Assembly (NCBI RefSeq): GCF_001536285.1
Contig: NZ_FAOZ01000023.1
Coordinates: 62,001 to 126,000, forward strand
Direction of reading: 5' to 3'
Length of the DNA stretch: 64,000 nt
Origin: Parafrankia irregularis
GTDB lineage: Bacteria > Actinomycetota > Actinomycetes > Frankiales > Frankiaceae
The notes below the pieces were generated by a model. It was not told the DNA's origin and did no database searches. It saw nothing but the letters and a program-made list of their open reading frames with translations. The position numbers and the translations under genes were made by a program. This document shows, in pieces, positions 8,776 to 18,989 of this stretch (the stretch's first letter is position 1; every line of letters starts with the position of its first letter).

Positions 8776-10431
8776 ATGACCGATCCCCACTCACGCCAGC
8801 CCGGCGCCTGCCCGAGCGGCATGCCCCGGCCGCTGAGCGGCGCGCGCCAGTACAGCCCACTGCGCCAGTACGGCACGTCCTGCCCGGCGCCGAGCACCAC
8901 CCGGCGCGGCGAGGCTCCCGGAACCGGCAGGACCCGCGGGTCTGCCGGGCCGGGTTCGTCCAGCTCCCCGGCCGTGCCGGCCGCACCGGCCACACCGGCC
9001 GCGTCCACCGCGTCCGCGATGCCCGCATCGTCCGCTCCGCCGGGAACGGCCGATGCGCCCACCACCGCGCTCGGGTTCACCGGCACGCCCGGCGCCACCG
9101 CGGCCGGCCCACCGGAGCCCCGACGTCCCGGCTCACCGCCGGTGCCGCCCATCGCGCCACCCGGTGAGCGGGACCGCGGCCAGGAACCGGCGCGCCAGCC
9201 CGACGACCGGTCGACGTTCGAGGCCCGCTGGCCCGCGCACCACGGCGCCGCCCGGCTGCCCGCCGAGGGACCCGGCAACCGGCGCGCCGCCTTCTACCAC
9301 CAGATCAGGGACGAGCACGGGCCGGTCGCGCCGGTCCTGCTCGAAGGTGACATCCCGGCCTGGCTCGTCCTCGGCTACCGGGAGGTCGTCTACGTCGCGG
9401 GGACGCCCGCCCTGTTCGGGCGGGATGCCCGGATCTGGAATGCCTGGGATCTGGTCCCGTCGGGCTGGCCCCTGCAGCCGATCGTCGGCCAGCGACCCTC
9501 CCTGCGCAGCCTCGACGGGCCCGCCCACACCCGGCGGCTGGCGGCGATCGGTGACGTGGTCGGCAGGTTCGAGTCGCACGACCTGCGGGCCCGGGTGACC
9601 CGTGGCGCGGACACCCTGATCGACGCGGTGGCGGGCAACGGCCGGGCGGAGCTGATGAGCCAGTACGCCGGCCCGCTGCCCGCGATGGTCAACGCCGAGA
9701 TGTGGGGGCTGCCCGCCGGCGACCTGACCGCCCTGGCCCGGGATCTGACCCTGCTCGTCAGCGGTGGCACCGGAGCCCGCGACGCGCGCCGCCGGGTCCA
9801 CGCGATGCTCGTGCGGGTCGTGCGCCGCCGCCGTGACCAGCCCTGCGACGACGCCGTCTCAGCGCTGATCGCCCACCCGGCGGAGCTCACGGACGAGGAG
9901 ATCGTCGAGGACGTCATGGCGACCCTGACCGTGGCCCAGGCACCGACCGCCGACTGGATCGGGAACACCCTTCGCCTGATGCTCACCGACGACCGGTTCG
10001 CCGTGGATCTCGCGGGCGGCCGGCTCAGCGTCGGCGGTGCCATGGCCGAGGTCCTCTGGGCGGACCCGCCGATCCAGAACCTGGTCGCGCGGTGGGCTCG
10101 CCGTGACCTCCGGCTCGGCGGGCGGTGGATCCGCTCCGGCGATCTCCTCATCTTCGGCCTCTCCGCCGCGAACACCGATCCGCGCGCGCGTCCGCGCGAG
10201 TCCGGCCGGGCGGCCGGCAACAACGCCCACCTGGCATTCGGCCACGGCGAGCACCGCTGTCCCTTCCCCGCGCAGATGGCCGCCGAGACGATCGCGACCA
10301 CGGCCGTCGAGGTCCTGCTCGATCGCCTCCCCGACCTGGAGCTCGCGGTGGAGCCCACGGCGCTGCTGTGGCGCCCCTCGGTCTGGGTGCGTGGCCTCGC
10401 CACCCTGCCGGTCCGGTTCACGTCGCCTTGA
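8776..10431 (+). CDS. Second conservon-linked cytochrome P450 with Arg-to-Trp in ExxR
   Basis: 551 residues, 58 bases after the first P450. The first 170 or so residues are low complexity (Pro/Ala/Thr), then a P450 domain begins around HHGAARLPAEG. Haem ligand Cys495 is in FGHGEHRCPF. The K helix reads E425-V-L-W428, so glutamate is kept but arginine is tryptophan. The I helix has TVAQAPTADWIGNTLRLML, matching the first P450 (WIGNxLRLxL), so the two are paralogues. GGAG precedes the ATG. It is probably transcribed with cvnA-E, ending at the 10469-10510 hairpin. Confidence 0.86.
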   Translation: MTDPHSRQPGACPSGMPRPLSGARQYSPLRQYGTSCPAPSTTRRGEAPGTGRTRGSAGPGSSSSPAVPAAPATPAASTASAMPASSAPPGTADAPTTALGFTGTPGATAAGPPEPRRPGSPPVPPIAPPGERDRGQEPARQPDDRSTFEARWPAHHGAARLPAEGPGNRRAAFYHQIRDEHGPVAPVLLEGDIPAWLVLGYREVVYVAGTPALFGRDARIWNAWDLVPSGWPLQPIVGQRPSLRSLDGPAHTRRLAAIGDVVGRFESHDLRARVTRGADTLIDAVAGNGRAELMSQYAGPLPAMVNAEMWGLPAGDLTALARDLTLLVSGGTGARDARRRVHAMLVRVVRRRRDQPCDDAVSALIAHPAELTDEEIVEDVMATLTVAQAPTADWIGNTLRLMLTDDRFAVDLAGGRLSVGGAMAEVLWADPPIQNLVARWARRDLRLGGRWIRSGDLLIFGLSAANTDPRARPRESGRAAGNNAHLAFGHGEHRCPFPAQMAAETIATTAVEVLLDRLPDLELAVEPTALLWRPSVWVRGLATLPVRFTSP

Positions 10432-10468
10432 CCGGTGTCGGTCCGCGCGACTGATCCGAAGCCCGGAA

Positions 10469-10510
10469 AAACCTCAGGGCCCGTGGGGAAACCCACGGGC
10501 CCTGAGGTTT
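10469..10510. terminator. Perfect 19-bp hairpin with GAAA loop
   Basis: Bases 10469-10487 pair without mismatch with 10492-10510 around a GAAA tetraloop. A short T run flanks the + side and an A run the other, so it can work both ways between the convergent P450 and rpsA genes. Confidence 0.9.
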
Positions 10511-10556
10511 GGTGCTGGTCACCAGCGCCGGGAGCACCAGGTGCTCCCTCGCCGGA

Positions 10557-12035
10557 CTACTCCCTGCCGAACTGCTCCCGAAGCCGCCGCAGCGCCTCCT
10601 CGTCGATCGCCGAAGCGGGCTGCTCCGACTGCGAGGTGTAGGAGGACGGCGCCGCAGCTGCCGCGTCCGCCTCCTGCGCCGCCCGGATCTGGGCCTGGTG
10701 GGCCTCGTACCGGGTCTGGGCCTCGGCGTACTGCCGCTCCCACTCGGCCTGCTGCTCCTCGAAGCCCGGCAGCCATTCGCCGGTCTCGGGGTCGAAGCCC
10801 TCGGGGTAGACGTAGTTGCCCTGCTCGTCGTACTTGGCTTCCATGCCGTACTGGCTCGGGTCGAACGTGTCGCCCTCACCGGCCAGCGCGGAGGCCTCGT
10901 TGGCCTGCTTGAGCGAAAGGCTGATCCGACGGCGGTCGAGGTCGATGTCGATGACCTTGACGAGGATCTCGTCGCCGACGTTCACAACCTGCTCGGGGAT
11001 CTCGACGTGGCGCTCGGCCAGCTCCGAGATGTGCACCAGGCCCTCGATGCCCTCGTCCACCCGGACGAACGCACCGAACGGCACGAGCTTGGTAACGCGG
11101 CCGGGCACGACCTGGCCGATCGCGTGGGTCCGGGCGAACTGACGCCACGGGTCCTCCTGCGTCGCCTTCAGCGACAGGGAGACCCGCTCGCGGTCCAGGT
11201 CGACGTCGAGGACCTCGACCGTGACCTCCTGGCCGACCTCGACCACCTCGGACGGGTGATCGATGTGCTTCCAGGACAGCTCGGAGACGTGCACGAGACC
11301 ATCCACGCCACCCAGGTCCACGAAGGCACCGAAGTTGACGATGGAGCTGACCACGCCCTTGCGGATCTGACCCTTGGCAAGCTGCGCCAGGAACTCCGAG
11401 CGCACCTCGCTCTGGGTCTGCTCCAGCCAGGCGCGGCGGGAGAGAACCACGTTGTTGCGGTTCTTGTCCAGCTCGATGATCTTGGCTTCGAGCTCGCGGC
11501 CCACGTAGGGCTGAAGGTCGCGGACGCGACGCATCTCCACGAGCGAGGCGGGGAGGAAGCCACGCAGGCCGATGTCGAGGATGAGACCACCCTTGACGAC
11601 CTCGATGACGGTGCCGGTGACGACGCCGTCCTCCTCCTTGAGCTTCTCGATCGTGCCCCAGGCGCGCTCGTACTGGGCGCGCTTCTTGGACAGGATCAGA
11701 CGACCTTCCTTGTCCTCCTTCTGGAGGACAAGGGCCTCGACTTCATCTCCGACCGAGACGACCTCGTGCGGGTCGACATCGTGCTTGATCGAGAGCTCCC
11801 GTGACGGGATCACACCCTCGGTCTTGTAGCCGATGTCGAGGAGCACCTCGTCGCGGTCCACCTTGACGATGACGCCCTCGACGATGTCGCCGTCGTTGAA
11901 AAACTTGATCGTCTTGTCGACCGCGGCGAGGAAGTCCTCGGCCGAGCCGATGTCGTTGACCGCAACCTGTGGTGTGGTCGGGCTGTGCGAGGTGGTCACG
12001 GTCTCCACGGGTCGTACGTCGGTGGTGCTCGTCAA
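10557..12035 (-). CDS. rpsA: 30S ribosomal protein S1
   Basis: 492 residues with four S1 RNA-binding domains (for example IVEGVIVKVDRDEVLLDIGYKTEG, then VTGTVIEVVKGGLILDIG, RKGVVSSIVNFGAFVDLGGVDGLVH and PGRVTKLVPFGAFVRVDEGIEGLVH). Four domains plus an acidic, Gln-rich tail (DPSQYGMEAKYDEQGNY) is the actinobacterial form. It binds mRNA at the small ribosomal subunit. The apparent start is TTG at 12035, with no clear Shine-Dalgarno; a GTG nine codons in is the alternative. A promoter is visible about 160 bases upstream. Confidence 0.97.
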   Translation of the reverse strand: MTSTTDVRPVETVTTSHSPTTPQVAVNDIGSAEDFLAAVDKTIKFFNDGDIVEGVIVKVDRDEVLLDIGYKTEGVIPSRELSIKHDVDPHEVVSVGDEVEALVLQKEDKEGRLILSKKRAQYERAWGTIEKLKEEDGVVTGTVIEVVKGGLILDIGLRGFLPASLVEMRRVRDLQPYVGRELEAKIIELDKNRNNVVLSRRAWLEQTQSEVRSEFLAQLAKGQIRKGVVSSIVNFGAFVDLGGVDGLVHVSELSWKHIDHPSEVVEVGQEVTVEVLDVDLDRERVSLSLKATQEDPWRQFARTHAIGQVVPGRVTKLVPFGAFVRVDEGIEGLVHISELAERHVEIPEQVVNVGDEILVKVIDIDLDRRRISLSLKQANEASALAGEGDTFDPSQYGMEAKYDEQGNYVYPEGFDPETGEWLPGFEEQQAEWERQYAEAQTRYEAHQAQIRAAQEADAAAAAPSSYTSQSEQPASAIDEEALRRLREQFGRE

Positions 12036-12195
12036 GGGGTCGGCTCCGACTGGGAATCGTCTCTTCGCGCGAGGGCCGGATCGAACCGCCGGGACGGAGG
12101 GACAGGCACCGCAAGAACGACACTGTCAGAACCGAAAGCGACTGCTCGAGTGGATCCGCTCGGTCTGAGACCCACGAACCCTCGTGCAACTCCCA

Positions 12196-12225
12196 AGTCT
12201 AGGGAGCGGTGTCCCTGGAGGTCAA
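12196..12225 (-). promoter_or_regulatory. Sigma70-type promoter of rpsA
   Basis: On the minus strand TTGACC (12225-12220) is followed by 18 bases and TAGACT (12201-12196). Transcription would begin near 12188, giving a leader of about 150 bases before rpsA. Confidence 0.65.
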
Positions 12226-12339
12226 CGGGAGCAGCCACCGACTCGAAGTCGATCGGCCGGATCGCCGGCTCGGCAGGCCATCTCGTGGCCACCCAGCGGC
12301 CATCCCGCTCACCCTTTGACGCTCACATAGTACGAAAAG

Positions 12340-14076
12340 TCACCTGGTCTCGTCCTCGAGTTGACTGTGAAAGTGTCCACGTCGACCCTCGGGCGTTCCG
12401 CCCGGGGACGGCTGGTGCGACCGCGCGTCACGCCGATCCCGGCGGCTGAATCCCCGGTGGGCGGCCCGGGGAGCAGGTGCGCCCGGGATGTCCTCGGGAG
12501 GCACCCGGGTGGCGGGCACGTCGCCGGATCGAGCCTGTCCCGTCCCGCCGATCCGCAGCGGCATCGTCCGTGCCGGGTCACCGTCCACAGCACCGGCGGC
12601 GACGCCGCCCACACCGAGGTGTCCGCCATCCGACACCGCGACGCCGCGCGTCAGGCCGGTCGCCAATGGCGCCGTGGTGCCTGGCCCGGCTGCCTGGCCG
12701 ACCCGCCCGGCCGGCCTCGAACGGGCCCGCAGCCGGCCCACCAGCCACCGCCCCAGCGCGATGAACGGGCGCTCGACCAGCAGGTAGGTCACCGCGGAGA
12801 CGGCGCAGGTCAACCCCAGGACCATGAGGAAGAACGGCCAGAAGGGGCGCGCGCCGTCGGCCGGGCTGATGCGCTCGACGACGACGTCGATGACGGTGGT
12901 GTGCCACAGGTAGATGCCGTACGAGATCATCCCGAGCCAGGCCATCGGGCGGCAGGCGAGGAACCTGCGCACCAGGCCGCGGTCGCTCGGCCCGAACACC
13001 GCGGGCATGAGCAGGAAGAAGCCGGTCAGGCCGTAGAAGAGGTGGCGCCCCATGTCCTGGCCGCGGTCCGGGATGAACAGCGGGCTGCGGGGCAGCCCGA
13101 GCTGCGTGCTCGAGAACCAGTAGAAGAACGCGGCGGCCAGCACGCAGGCGGCCCCGAACCAACGCCACTGCGCCCAGCGCGGCGAGCGCCCGTTCTGGGT
13201 GTACCAGGCGGACAGGACCGCGAGCAGCATGCCCATGGCGAACAGGTCCCACCAGACCGGCAGCCACACCGTCCAGCCGTCCGCCCACCAGATGTCGGAC
13301 CCGATCAGCTTGTAGTGCAGCACCCGGCTGATGACGAAAATCACCGCGAGCGCGGCGAGCTCGACCTTCAGCTGGGCGCGGGGGGAGCGCCGCCGGCGGA
13401 CGAGCAGCCAGGCGTAGAGCGGGATGGAGAGGTAGAACGCGAACTCGATGTTGAGGGTCCAGGCCTGGGTCAGGCCCTGGATCGCGGTCTCCTTGCGGTA
13501 GCCCTGCGCGAACAGGGCGGTCTGCACCAGCCCCTTGAAACCGTGGACGCCCATCCGCTCGTCCGGCACGACGTTCAGCGCGACCGCGAGCGCCAGCCAG
13601 TAGAGCGGGATGATCCGCAGCAGGCGACGGACGTAGAAGGCCGGGGCGTCGGGAGCCCGGCGGCCACTGAGGTGCGCGGCGGCGAACGGCCGGTAGAGCA
13701 GGAAACCCGAGATCAGGAAGAAGATCTCCACGCCGATCTCGCCCCGGGCCACGTAGGTCCCGATCGCGTTGTCGCCCGTGGTCAGCCCGCTGTAGAAGGC
13801 CACGTGGACGACCAGCACCAGCAGCGCGGCGATCCCACGCAGCCCGTCGAAGCCGGGGAACACCACCGGCGGGCCTGACCGGGCCTCCGACCGCCCCGTC
13901 ACCTCCGCCGATCCGGATGATCCGGATGTTTCAGTCGGTTCGGCGCCAGCCGGCCCACGCCGGGACTCCACGGCGGGCCCCGCACCATCGGTGACAGCAC
14001 CGGCACCAGCGCCAGCACCAGCGAAGGCCACGCTTTTCGTGGCAACGCCGAGCTTGCCTCGGAAGCCGGCGGTCAT
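12340..14076 (-). CDS. Acyltransferase-3 family membrane protein (OafA-like)
   Basis: 578 residues. After a Ser/Gly/Ala-rich stretch of about 75 residues, the acyltransferase-3 domain begins with FPGFDGLRGIAALLVLVVHVAFYSG and GEIGVEIFFLISGFLLYRPF, the family signature with the conserved histidine and R/K-R-x-x-R-I-x-P-like RRLLRIIPLYW. About ten membrane helices follow, ending near RPFIALGRWLVG. The last 130 residues are a basic, low-complexity cytoplasmic tail. Such proteins move acyl groups (often acetyl) onto surface polysaccharides or lipids. It faces away from the glycan genes but probably belongs to the same function. Confidence 0.9.
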   Translation of the reverse strand: MTAGFRGKLGVATKSVAFAGAGAGAGAVTDGAGPAVESRRGPAGAEPTETSGSSGSAEVTGRSEARSGPPVVFPGFDGLRGIAALLVLVVHVAFYSGLTTGDNAIGTYVARGEIGVEIFFLISGFLLYRPFAAAHLSGRRAPDAPAFYVRRLLRIIPLYWLALAVALNVVPDERMGVHGFKGLVQTALFAQGYRKETAIQGLTQAWTLNIEFAFYLSIPLYAWLLVRRRRSPRAQLKVELAALAVIFVISRVLHYKLIGSDIWWADGWTVWLPVWWDLFAMGMLLAVLSAWYTQNGRSPRWAQWRWFGAACVLAAAFFYWFSSTQLGLPRSPLFIPDRGQDMGRHLFYGLTGFFLLMPAVFGPSDRGLVRRFLACRPMAWLGMISYGIYLWHTTVIDVVVERISPADGARPFWPFFLMVLGLTCAVSAVTYLLVERPFIALGRWLVGRLRARSRPAGRVGQAAGPGTTAPLATGLTRGVAVSDGGHLGVGGVAAGAVDGDPARTMPLRIGGTGQARSGDVPATRVPPEDIPGAPAPRAAHRGFSRRDRRDARSHQPSPGGTPEGRRGHFHSQLEDETR

Positions 14077-15359
14077 CTATCCCGACCGCCACTGTCGGTG
14101 ATGTCAGGCACGCACGCAAGGTACCAGGAGGTACCACGCGCGGGCCCCGCGCAAGCGTGACGCCGGACCGCTACCGACCTCGCCGCAAGCGCCCGTTTCC
14201 CCCGGCGTCCAGCGAGAATCCTGACCCGACGGCGCTTGGTGAAGCCCGCCACGGCCAGCCGGCGCGGCCTGCGCCTTTCTCCGGGGCGGCACGCGACCAT
14301 ACAGAGGACCAGCACGGACAGTAGTGACTTGGCAAGATTGCGCCGCAACTGATCGCAGTGTGTTTAGCGCGGATCGCACGAAGCGCCACCGCGGTGGCGC
14401 CAGCGACGCGGAGCGGCTACGCCCGGCACGCACTAACACCCATATACCGACATACAACGACCAGCACCAACGATCGCGAATGCTCAACGGAGGACGTATA
14501 CATCGGAAGTGGTGGTCAATTAATCAACGGGTTGAGCTGTCCGACCAGCCGACCGGCTAACGTGGATGCCGCGCCGTCCGGCCAGCGGACGACGAGCGGC
14601 GCGCCTGACCCCAGCCTCGCCAGCCGAACGGGCAACTACGCTGAACTGCGCCGACGGTGCCAGCAGTCCCGCCACAGGCCCTCCGGTCAGCCCGGCCAGG
14701 CAGCCCATCCGCCCACGCGCAATGGGCTTCCGTCGTGCCGATCAACACACTGGACAGCTCGAGCCTCGCCACCCATCAGTGTCGTCGGGCGATCCCTTCG
14801 TCGTAGCCTCGACGCCGTGGTACCGCCGGGACGACAACTGGGTGAATCCGACGGGCAAGGATGATTCCGAGTTTTCTCCCCCGACCACAGCGAGGTGACG
14901 TCGAGCCCATCCAGGACAGGCAATGGCAATGTGGATGCCGGCCGGGGCACATCGCCGGCGCAGCCGTGACCACGCGGCCGGGCGACAAACTCGTTTCCCG
15001 CGACGACACGGCGAATTCGGGCGGACCGGGCAGTCGGGCCGGGCCGACGTCGGTCGACCCGGCCAGCCCTCGATCCGCGTCAAAGGCGGACCCGCGAGCA
15101 GGCGCCCGCCTCACATCGGGCATCGTGGTCGTAACGGACATTGCACCCAGGCCGGGAGATCGTTCCTGGTCAGCCGCGTTCCGAGCCCAGGATCCGCGGG
15201 TCACCGGATCGACGGGCCAGGTAACAACGACTCGGAAAGGGGACTGGGCTGAGCCGCCGAGAGATCGACACCCACCCGCTGGCCCGCCCCCGACGCGGCA
15301 GTTCGCGGGAAGGCCGGGCCACCACCAGGACTGGCTCGCGCCGGGAGCGTGACCGCGCC
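14077..15359. other. Intergenic stretch between divergent acyltransferase genes
   Basis: About 1.3 kb with open frames on both strands but no recognisable protein. An AT-richer island around 14440-14530 contains a GGTCAATTAATCAAC stretch and a TCAAC-GGG-TTGA inverted repeat, possibly a promoter or operator. I see no RNA gene. Confidence 0.4.
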
Positions 15360-17786
15360 GTGGGCTCCGACCAGCTGGCCACCGGCCTTTCACCCGACCA
15401 GAACCGCCTCGACCGCAGCCGCCTCGACGCCGCGTACCAGCGCGACGCCGTCCCCGACCCTGATGGTCGGCTGCGCACGGCGACCGGCTACCGGGGCGAG
15501 GACACCGAGCGGATCGAGCGCACCTCCGCCCGGACACGGATACCGGGACCCCCCCGGCCATCGGCACGCACCCGGCCACCGACGCAGCCGGGCCCGCTGG
15601 AGACCGGCCCGATGGAGACCGGCCCGGCGCGTCCCAGCCTGCGCAGGAGCGGCCCGCGGAAGGCCGCTCCGACGGACTCCGGCCCGCGGGAGACCGGCGT
15701 GCCGCGGCCCAGCAGCTCTCCAGAGACCGGCCCGACCGACACCGGCCCGATGGAGACGGGCCCGCTCACGGCTCCGGTCCTCGCGCCGCTCGGCCACTCC
15801 CCCGCGCTGGACGGCCTGCGGGCACTGGCGGTCATGAGCGTCATGGCCTACCACGCCGGTCTGAGCTGGATGCCGGGCGGACTGCTCGGCGTCGACGCCT
15901 TCTTCGTGCTCTCCGGATTCCTGATCACCGGCCTGCTTGTCACCGAGTACCGCGCGACCAGGCGCATCGACCTCAGGTCGTTCTGGATCCGGCGCACCCG
16001 CCGGCTGATGCCGGCGCTGCTGACCATGATGCTCGGGGTGGCGGCCTATGCCCGCTGGGTAGCGGCTCCCAGCGAGGTCGCGACGTTGCGCATGGACGCG
16101 CTGGCCACCCTCGGCTACGTCGCCAACTGGCGCTTCGCGCTGTCGGACCAGAGCTACTTCGATCATCTCTCCACCCCGTCGCCGCTGCTGCACACCTGGT
16201 CGCTGGCGGTGGAGGAGCAGTTCTACGTGCTGTGGCCGCTGTGCGTCTACCTGCTGATGTGGCAGACCGGACGGACGGTGGCCCGCTGGCGCAACCAGCG
16301 CCGCCGGGCCCAGACCCTGATCCTCACCGTGGCGGTTCTCGGGGCGGAGGCCTCGGCGCTGCTCGGGCTGTTGCTGGTCCTGCTCGACAGCGACGAGTCC
16401 CGGATCTACTACGGCACGGACACCCGTGCCCAGGCACTGCTCGCCGGCGCGGCCCTCGCCGTCTGGCGGATCCAGCGGCGGACTCCGCTCACCGCACGGA
16501 CGAAGAAGGGCCTGGCGGTCGTCGGGTGCCTGGCGGGCCTGGCGATGCTCACGATCTGGGCGACCGTCGACGGGGAGAGCCGGATGCTGTATACCGGCGG
16601 CTTCCTGGGCGTGGCAGTCGTCGTGATGCTGCTGATCGCCTCGATCATCGAGGTGCCGACCGGGCCGGCCGCGAAAGTGCTCTCCTGCGCCCCGTTGCCT
16701 GCCATCGGTCGGGTCTCCTACGGGCTTTACCTGTGGCACTGGCCAGTCTTTCTGACTGTCACCGCCAGCCGCACCGGGCTGAGCGGCCCGGCGCTGCTCG
16801 CGGCCCGGGTCGCCGTCACGGCGGCGATCACCATCGCCTCGTTCCACCTGGTCGAGAACCCGATCCGGCGCGGGAAGATCCGCTTCCCCCGGCCGCGGCT
16901 CACTGTTCCCGCCTCGATCGGCGCCGTCGTCGCCGTCGTCATGGTGGCGACGATCGCGGATCCTGCCGCCGGACGTGGCGCGGCCGATCTGGAACGCCTG
17001 GCACAGCAGGCCGCGTCCGCGGCGCCACCGACGGCGCGCGCCGAGCCCGCCTCCGGTGGCCGGGCCCTGCGCGCGATCATGGCCGGCGACTCGCTCGCGC
17101 TCACGCTGGGTTTCAGCCAGTTCACCGTCACCGCGGCGGACCAGGGGATGGAGGTCCGCGACGCCTCCGAGCTCGGCTGCGGCGTCTCCCGGGCACAGCC
17201 GAGGTACCTCAAGGGCGAGCGGGACTATCCGCAGGCGAGCTGCGTCAACTGGCCCAACCGGTTGCGGCAGAAGGTCGACGAGGTCCACCCCGACGTCGCG
17301 CTGCTGCTGGTCGGCCGCTGGGAGGTCACCGACCAGGTGTACAACGGTCGCCGGACGCACATCGGCGATCCCGCCTTCGACGCCTACCTGGGGCGGGAGC
17401 TCGATCTGGCGATCACCACGCTCTCGGCCGGCGGGGCGAAGGTGGTCCTTCTCACCACCCCCATGTTCAGGAAGGACGAGGCGGCTGACGGCAGTATCTA
17501 CCCGGAGACCAGGCCGGACCGGGTGATCGCGTTCAACGCCCTGCTACGCCAGGCAGCCGCCCGGCACTCCGCGGTGACAACTGTGATCGATCTCGCGACG
17601 ATCCTCAGCCCGGACAACCAGTACCGCGACGAGATCGACGGCGTACAGGTACGCGACGACGACGGCGTGCACATCAGCAACGGTGGTGGCGCACGGGCAG
17701 GTGATGTCATTGTGCCTCAGCTTGTACGGATGCTCCGCCCGGCCACAACTGGCGGCGCGGGCACGCCGAGCCCGGTACCCGAGTGA
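15360..17786 (+). CDS. Acyltransferase-3 with C-terminal SGNH domain
   Basis: 808 residues from a GTG at 15360; the true start is uncertain because the first 140 residues are low complexity with TGPMETGP-type repeats. The acyltransferase-3 membrane domain starts at [22 protein letters not shown] and includes [32 protein letters not shown] and [16 protein letters not shown]. After about ten helices there is an exported SGNH-hydrolase-like domain: [12 protein letters not shown] (block I Ser), LLLVGRWEV and DDGVHIS (Asp-x-x-His). This architecture is typical of O-acetylation of exopolysaccharide or peptidoglycan. It precedes the gmd-like gene by 64 bases. Confidence 0.92.
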   Translation: MGSDQLATGLSPDQNRLDRSRLDAAYQRDAVPDPDGRLRTATGYRGEDTERIERTSARTRIPGPPRPSARTRPPTQPGPLETGPMETGPARPSLRRSGPRKAAPTDSGPRETGVPRPSSSPETGPTDTGPMETGPLTAPVLAPLGHSPALDGLRALAVMSVMAYHAGLSWMPGGLLGVDAFFVLSGFLITGLLVTEYRATRRIDLRSFWIRRTRRLMPALLTMMLGVAAYARWVAAPSEVATLRMDALATLGYVANWRFALSDQSYFDHLSTPSPLLHTWSLAVEEQFYVLWPLCVYLLMWQTGRTVARWRNQRRRAQTLILTVAVLGAEASALLGLLLVLLDSDESRIYYGTDTRAQALLAGAALAVWRIQRRTPLTARTKKGLAVVGCLAGLAMLTIWATVDGESRMLYTGGFLGVAVVVMLLIASIIEVPTGPAAKVLSCAPLPAIGRVSYGLYLWHWPVFLTVTASRTGLSGPALLAARVAVTAAITIASFHLVENPIRRGKIRFPRPRLTVPASIGAVVAVVMVATIADPAAGRGAADLERLAQQAASAAPPTARAEPASGGRALRAIMAGDSLALTLGFSQFTVTAADQGMEVRDASELGCGVSRAQPRYLKGERDYPQASCVNWPNRLRQKVDEVHPDVALLLVGRWEVTDQVYNGRRTHIGDPAFDAYLGRELDLAITTLSAGGAKVVLLTTPMFRKDEAADGSIYPETRPDRVIAFNALLRQAAARHSAVTTVIDLATILSPDNQYRDEIDGVQVRDDDGVHISNGGGARAGDVIVPQLVRMLRPATTGGAGTPSPVPE

Positions 17787-17850
17787 CCTCGTCGCTTTAC
17801 CTGGCGCTAACCTTCCGCAGCAGTACTCCACGGTCCACAGGAGGATGATC

Positions 17851-18852
17851 GTGCCTCGCGCACTGATTACGGGAATCACCGGCCAGGACGGCTTGTACCT
17901 GGGTGAGCTGCTGGTCGGGCGGGGTTATGAGGTGTTCGGCCTGGTGCGCGGGCAGTCGAACCCGAAGGTCGCGACGGTGGAGCGGGTGGTCCCGGGGGTG
18001 GTGCTCCTGGAGGGGGATCTCACCGATCTGCCGTCGTTGATCGGTGCCGTGGAGATCTCGCAGCCGGACGAGGTGTACAACCTGGGTGCGATCTCCTTTG
18101 TGGGTCTCTCCTGGAAGCAGGCGGAGCTGACCGGTGAGACCACCGGAATGGGAGTTTTGCGGGTTCTGGAGGCGTTGCGGATCGCGGCGGGTAACGATTT
18201 GTCGCGCGTGCGCTTCTACCAGGCGTCCTCGTCGGAGATGTTCGGGAAGGTGCGGGAGACCCCGCAGCGGGAGACGACACCATTTCACCCGAGATCGCCG
18301 TATGGGGTGGCGAAGACATTCGGGCACTATCTGACGGTGAACTACCGCGAGTCATATGGGTTGTTCGCGTGTTCGGGGTTGCTGTTCAACCACGAGTCGC
18401 CGCGGCGCGGGATCGAGTTCGTGACGCGGAAGATCTCTCGGGCGGTGGCGCGGATTTCGCTGGGGTTGCAGGACTCGGTGTCGCTGGGAAATCTCGAGTC
18501 GCGGCGGGACTGGGGTTTCGCCGGGGATTATGTGGACGCGATGTGGCGGATGCTGCAGCAGGACGTCCCGGACGACTTCGTGGTCGCGACGGGTGAGACG
18601 CACAGCATCCGGGAGCTGTTGGATGTGGCGTTCGCGCGGGTGGGGATCGAGGACTGGTCGGAGTACGTGCGGGTCGATCCGCGGTTCTTCCGGCCGGCGG
18701 AGGTCGACGTGCTGGTGGGTGATGCGTCCAAGGCTCGTGAGGTGCTGGGGTGGAAGCCGCGGGTGGGCTTCCATGAGCTGGTTGAGATGATGGTCGACGC
18801 CGACCTCGCCGCCGAGGCCGCAGCCGCGGGACAGACGCTGACGAACAGGTGA
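17851..18852 (+). CDS. gmd: GDP-mannose 4,6-dehydratase family NAD(P)-dependent enzyme
   Basis: 333 residues. An extended SDR with [15 protein letters not shown] (nucleotide-binding loop), ASSSEMFG, the catalytic [10 protein letters not shown] (Tyr-x3-Lys), NHESPRRG and [12 protein letters not shown]. These are the GMD hallmarks; the enzyme makes GDP-4-keto-6-deoxymannose, precursor of fucose or rhamnose-type sugars. GTG at 17851 is preferred over ATG 17845 because AGGAGG (17839-17844) is 6 bases before the GTG and abuts the ATG. It sits between the SGNH acyltransferase and the flippase, consistent with nucleotide-sugar supply for a surface glycan. Confidence 0.93.
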   Translation: MPRALITGITGQDGLYLGELLVGRGYEVFGLVRGQSNPKVATVERVVPGVVLLEGDLTDLPSLIGAVEISQPDEVYNLGAISFVGLSWKQAELTGETTGMGVLRVLEALRIAAGNDLSRVRFYQASSSEMFGKVRETPQRETTPFHPRSPYGVAKTFGHYLTVNYRESYGLFACSGLLFNHESPRRGIEFVTRKISRAVARISLGLQDSVSLGNLESRRDWGFAGDYVDAMWRMLQQDVPDDFVVATGETHSIRELLDVAFARVGIEDWSEYVRVDPRFFRPAEVDVLVGDASKAREVLGWKPRVGFHELVEMMVDADLAAEAAAAGQTLTNR

Positions 18853-18989
18853 CTGATGCTGCCCGGACACTCATGTCGGGACGCGTGCGAAAGGCCCGCA
18901 TCCCACACCCTGCGGCCCGCGCCACGACTCGGCGCGGGTGAGTTCACGTCCGGATGCATGTCACGCCCTGTGACGGGGAGGGTACGCGC

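Noticed and set aside
7257-9278. 673-residue minus-strand frame across the P450 genes
   Set aside because: Antisense artefact across two well-supported P450 genes.
12361-13878. 505-residue open frame opposite the acyltransferase-3 gene
   Set aside because: Composition (Arg/Gly/Glu/Gln-rich, no hydrophobic pattern) is that of antisense DNA; the minus frame has membrane helices and the family signature.
14776-15579. Open frame of 267 residues in the acyltransferase gap
   Set aside because: No domain, very Arg/Gly-rich, overlaps the start of the SGNH acyltransferase; not supported.
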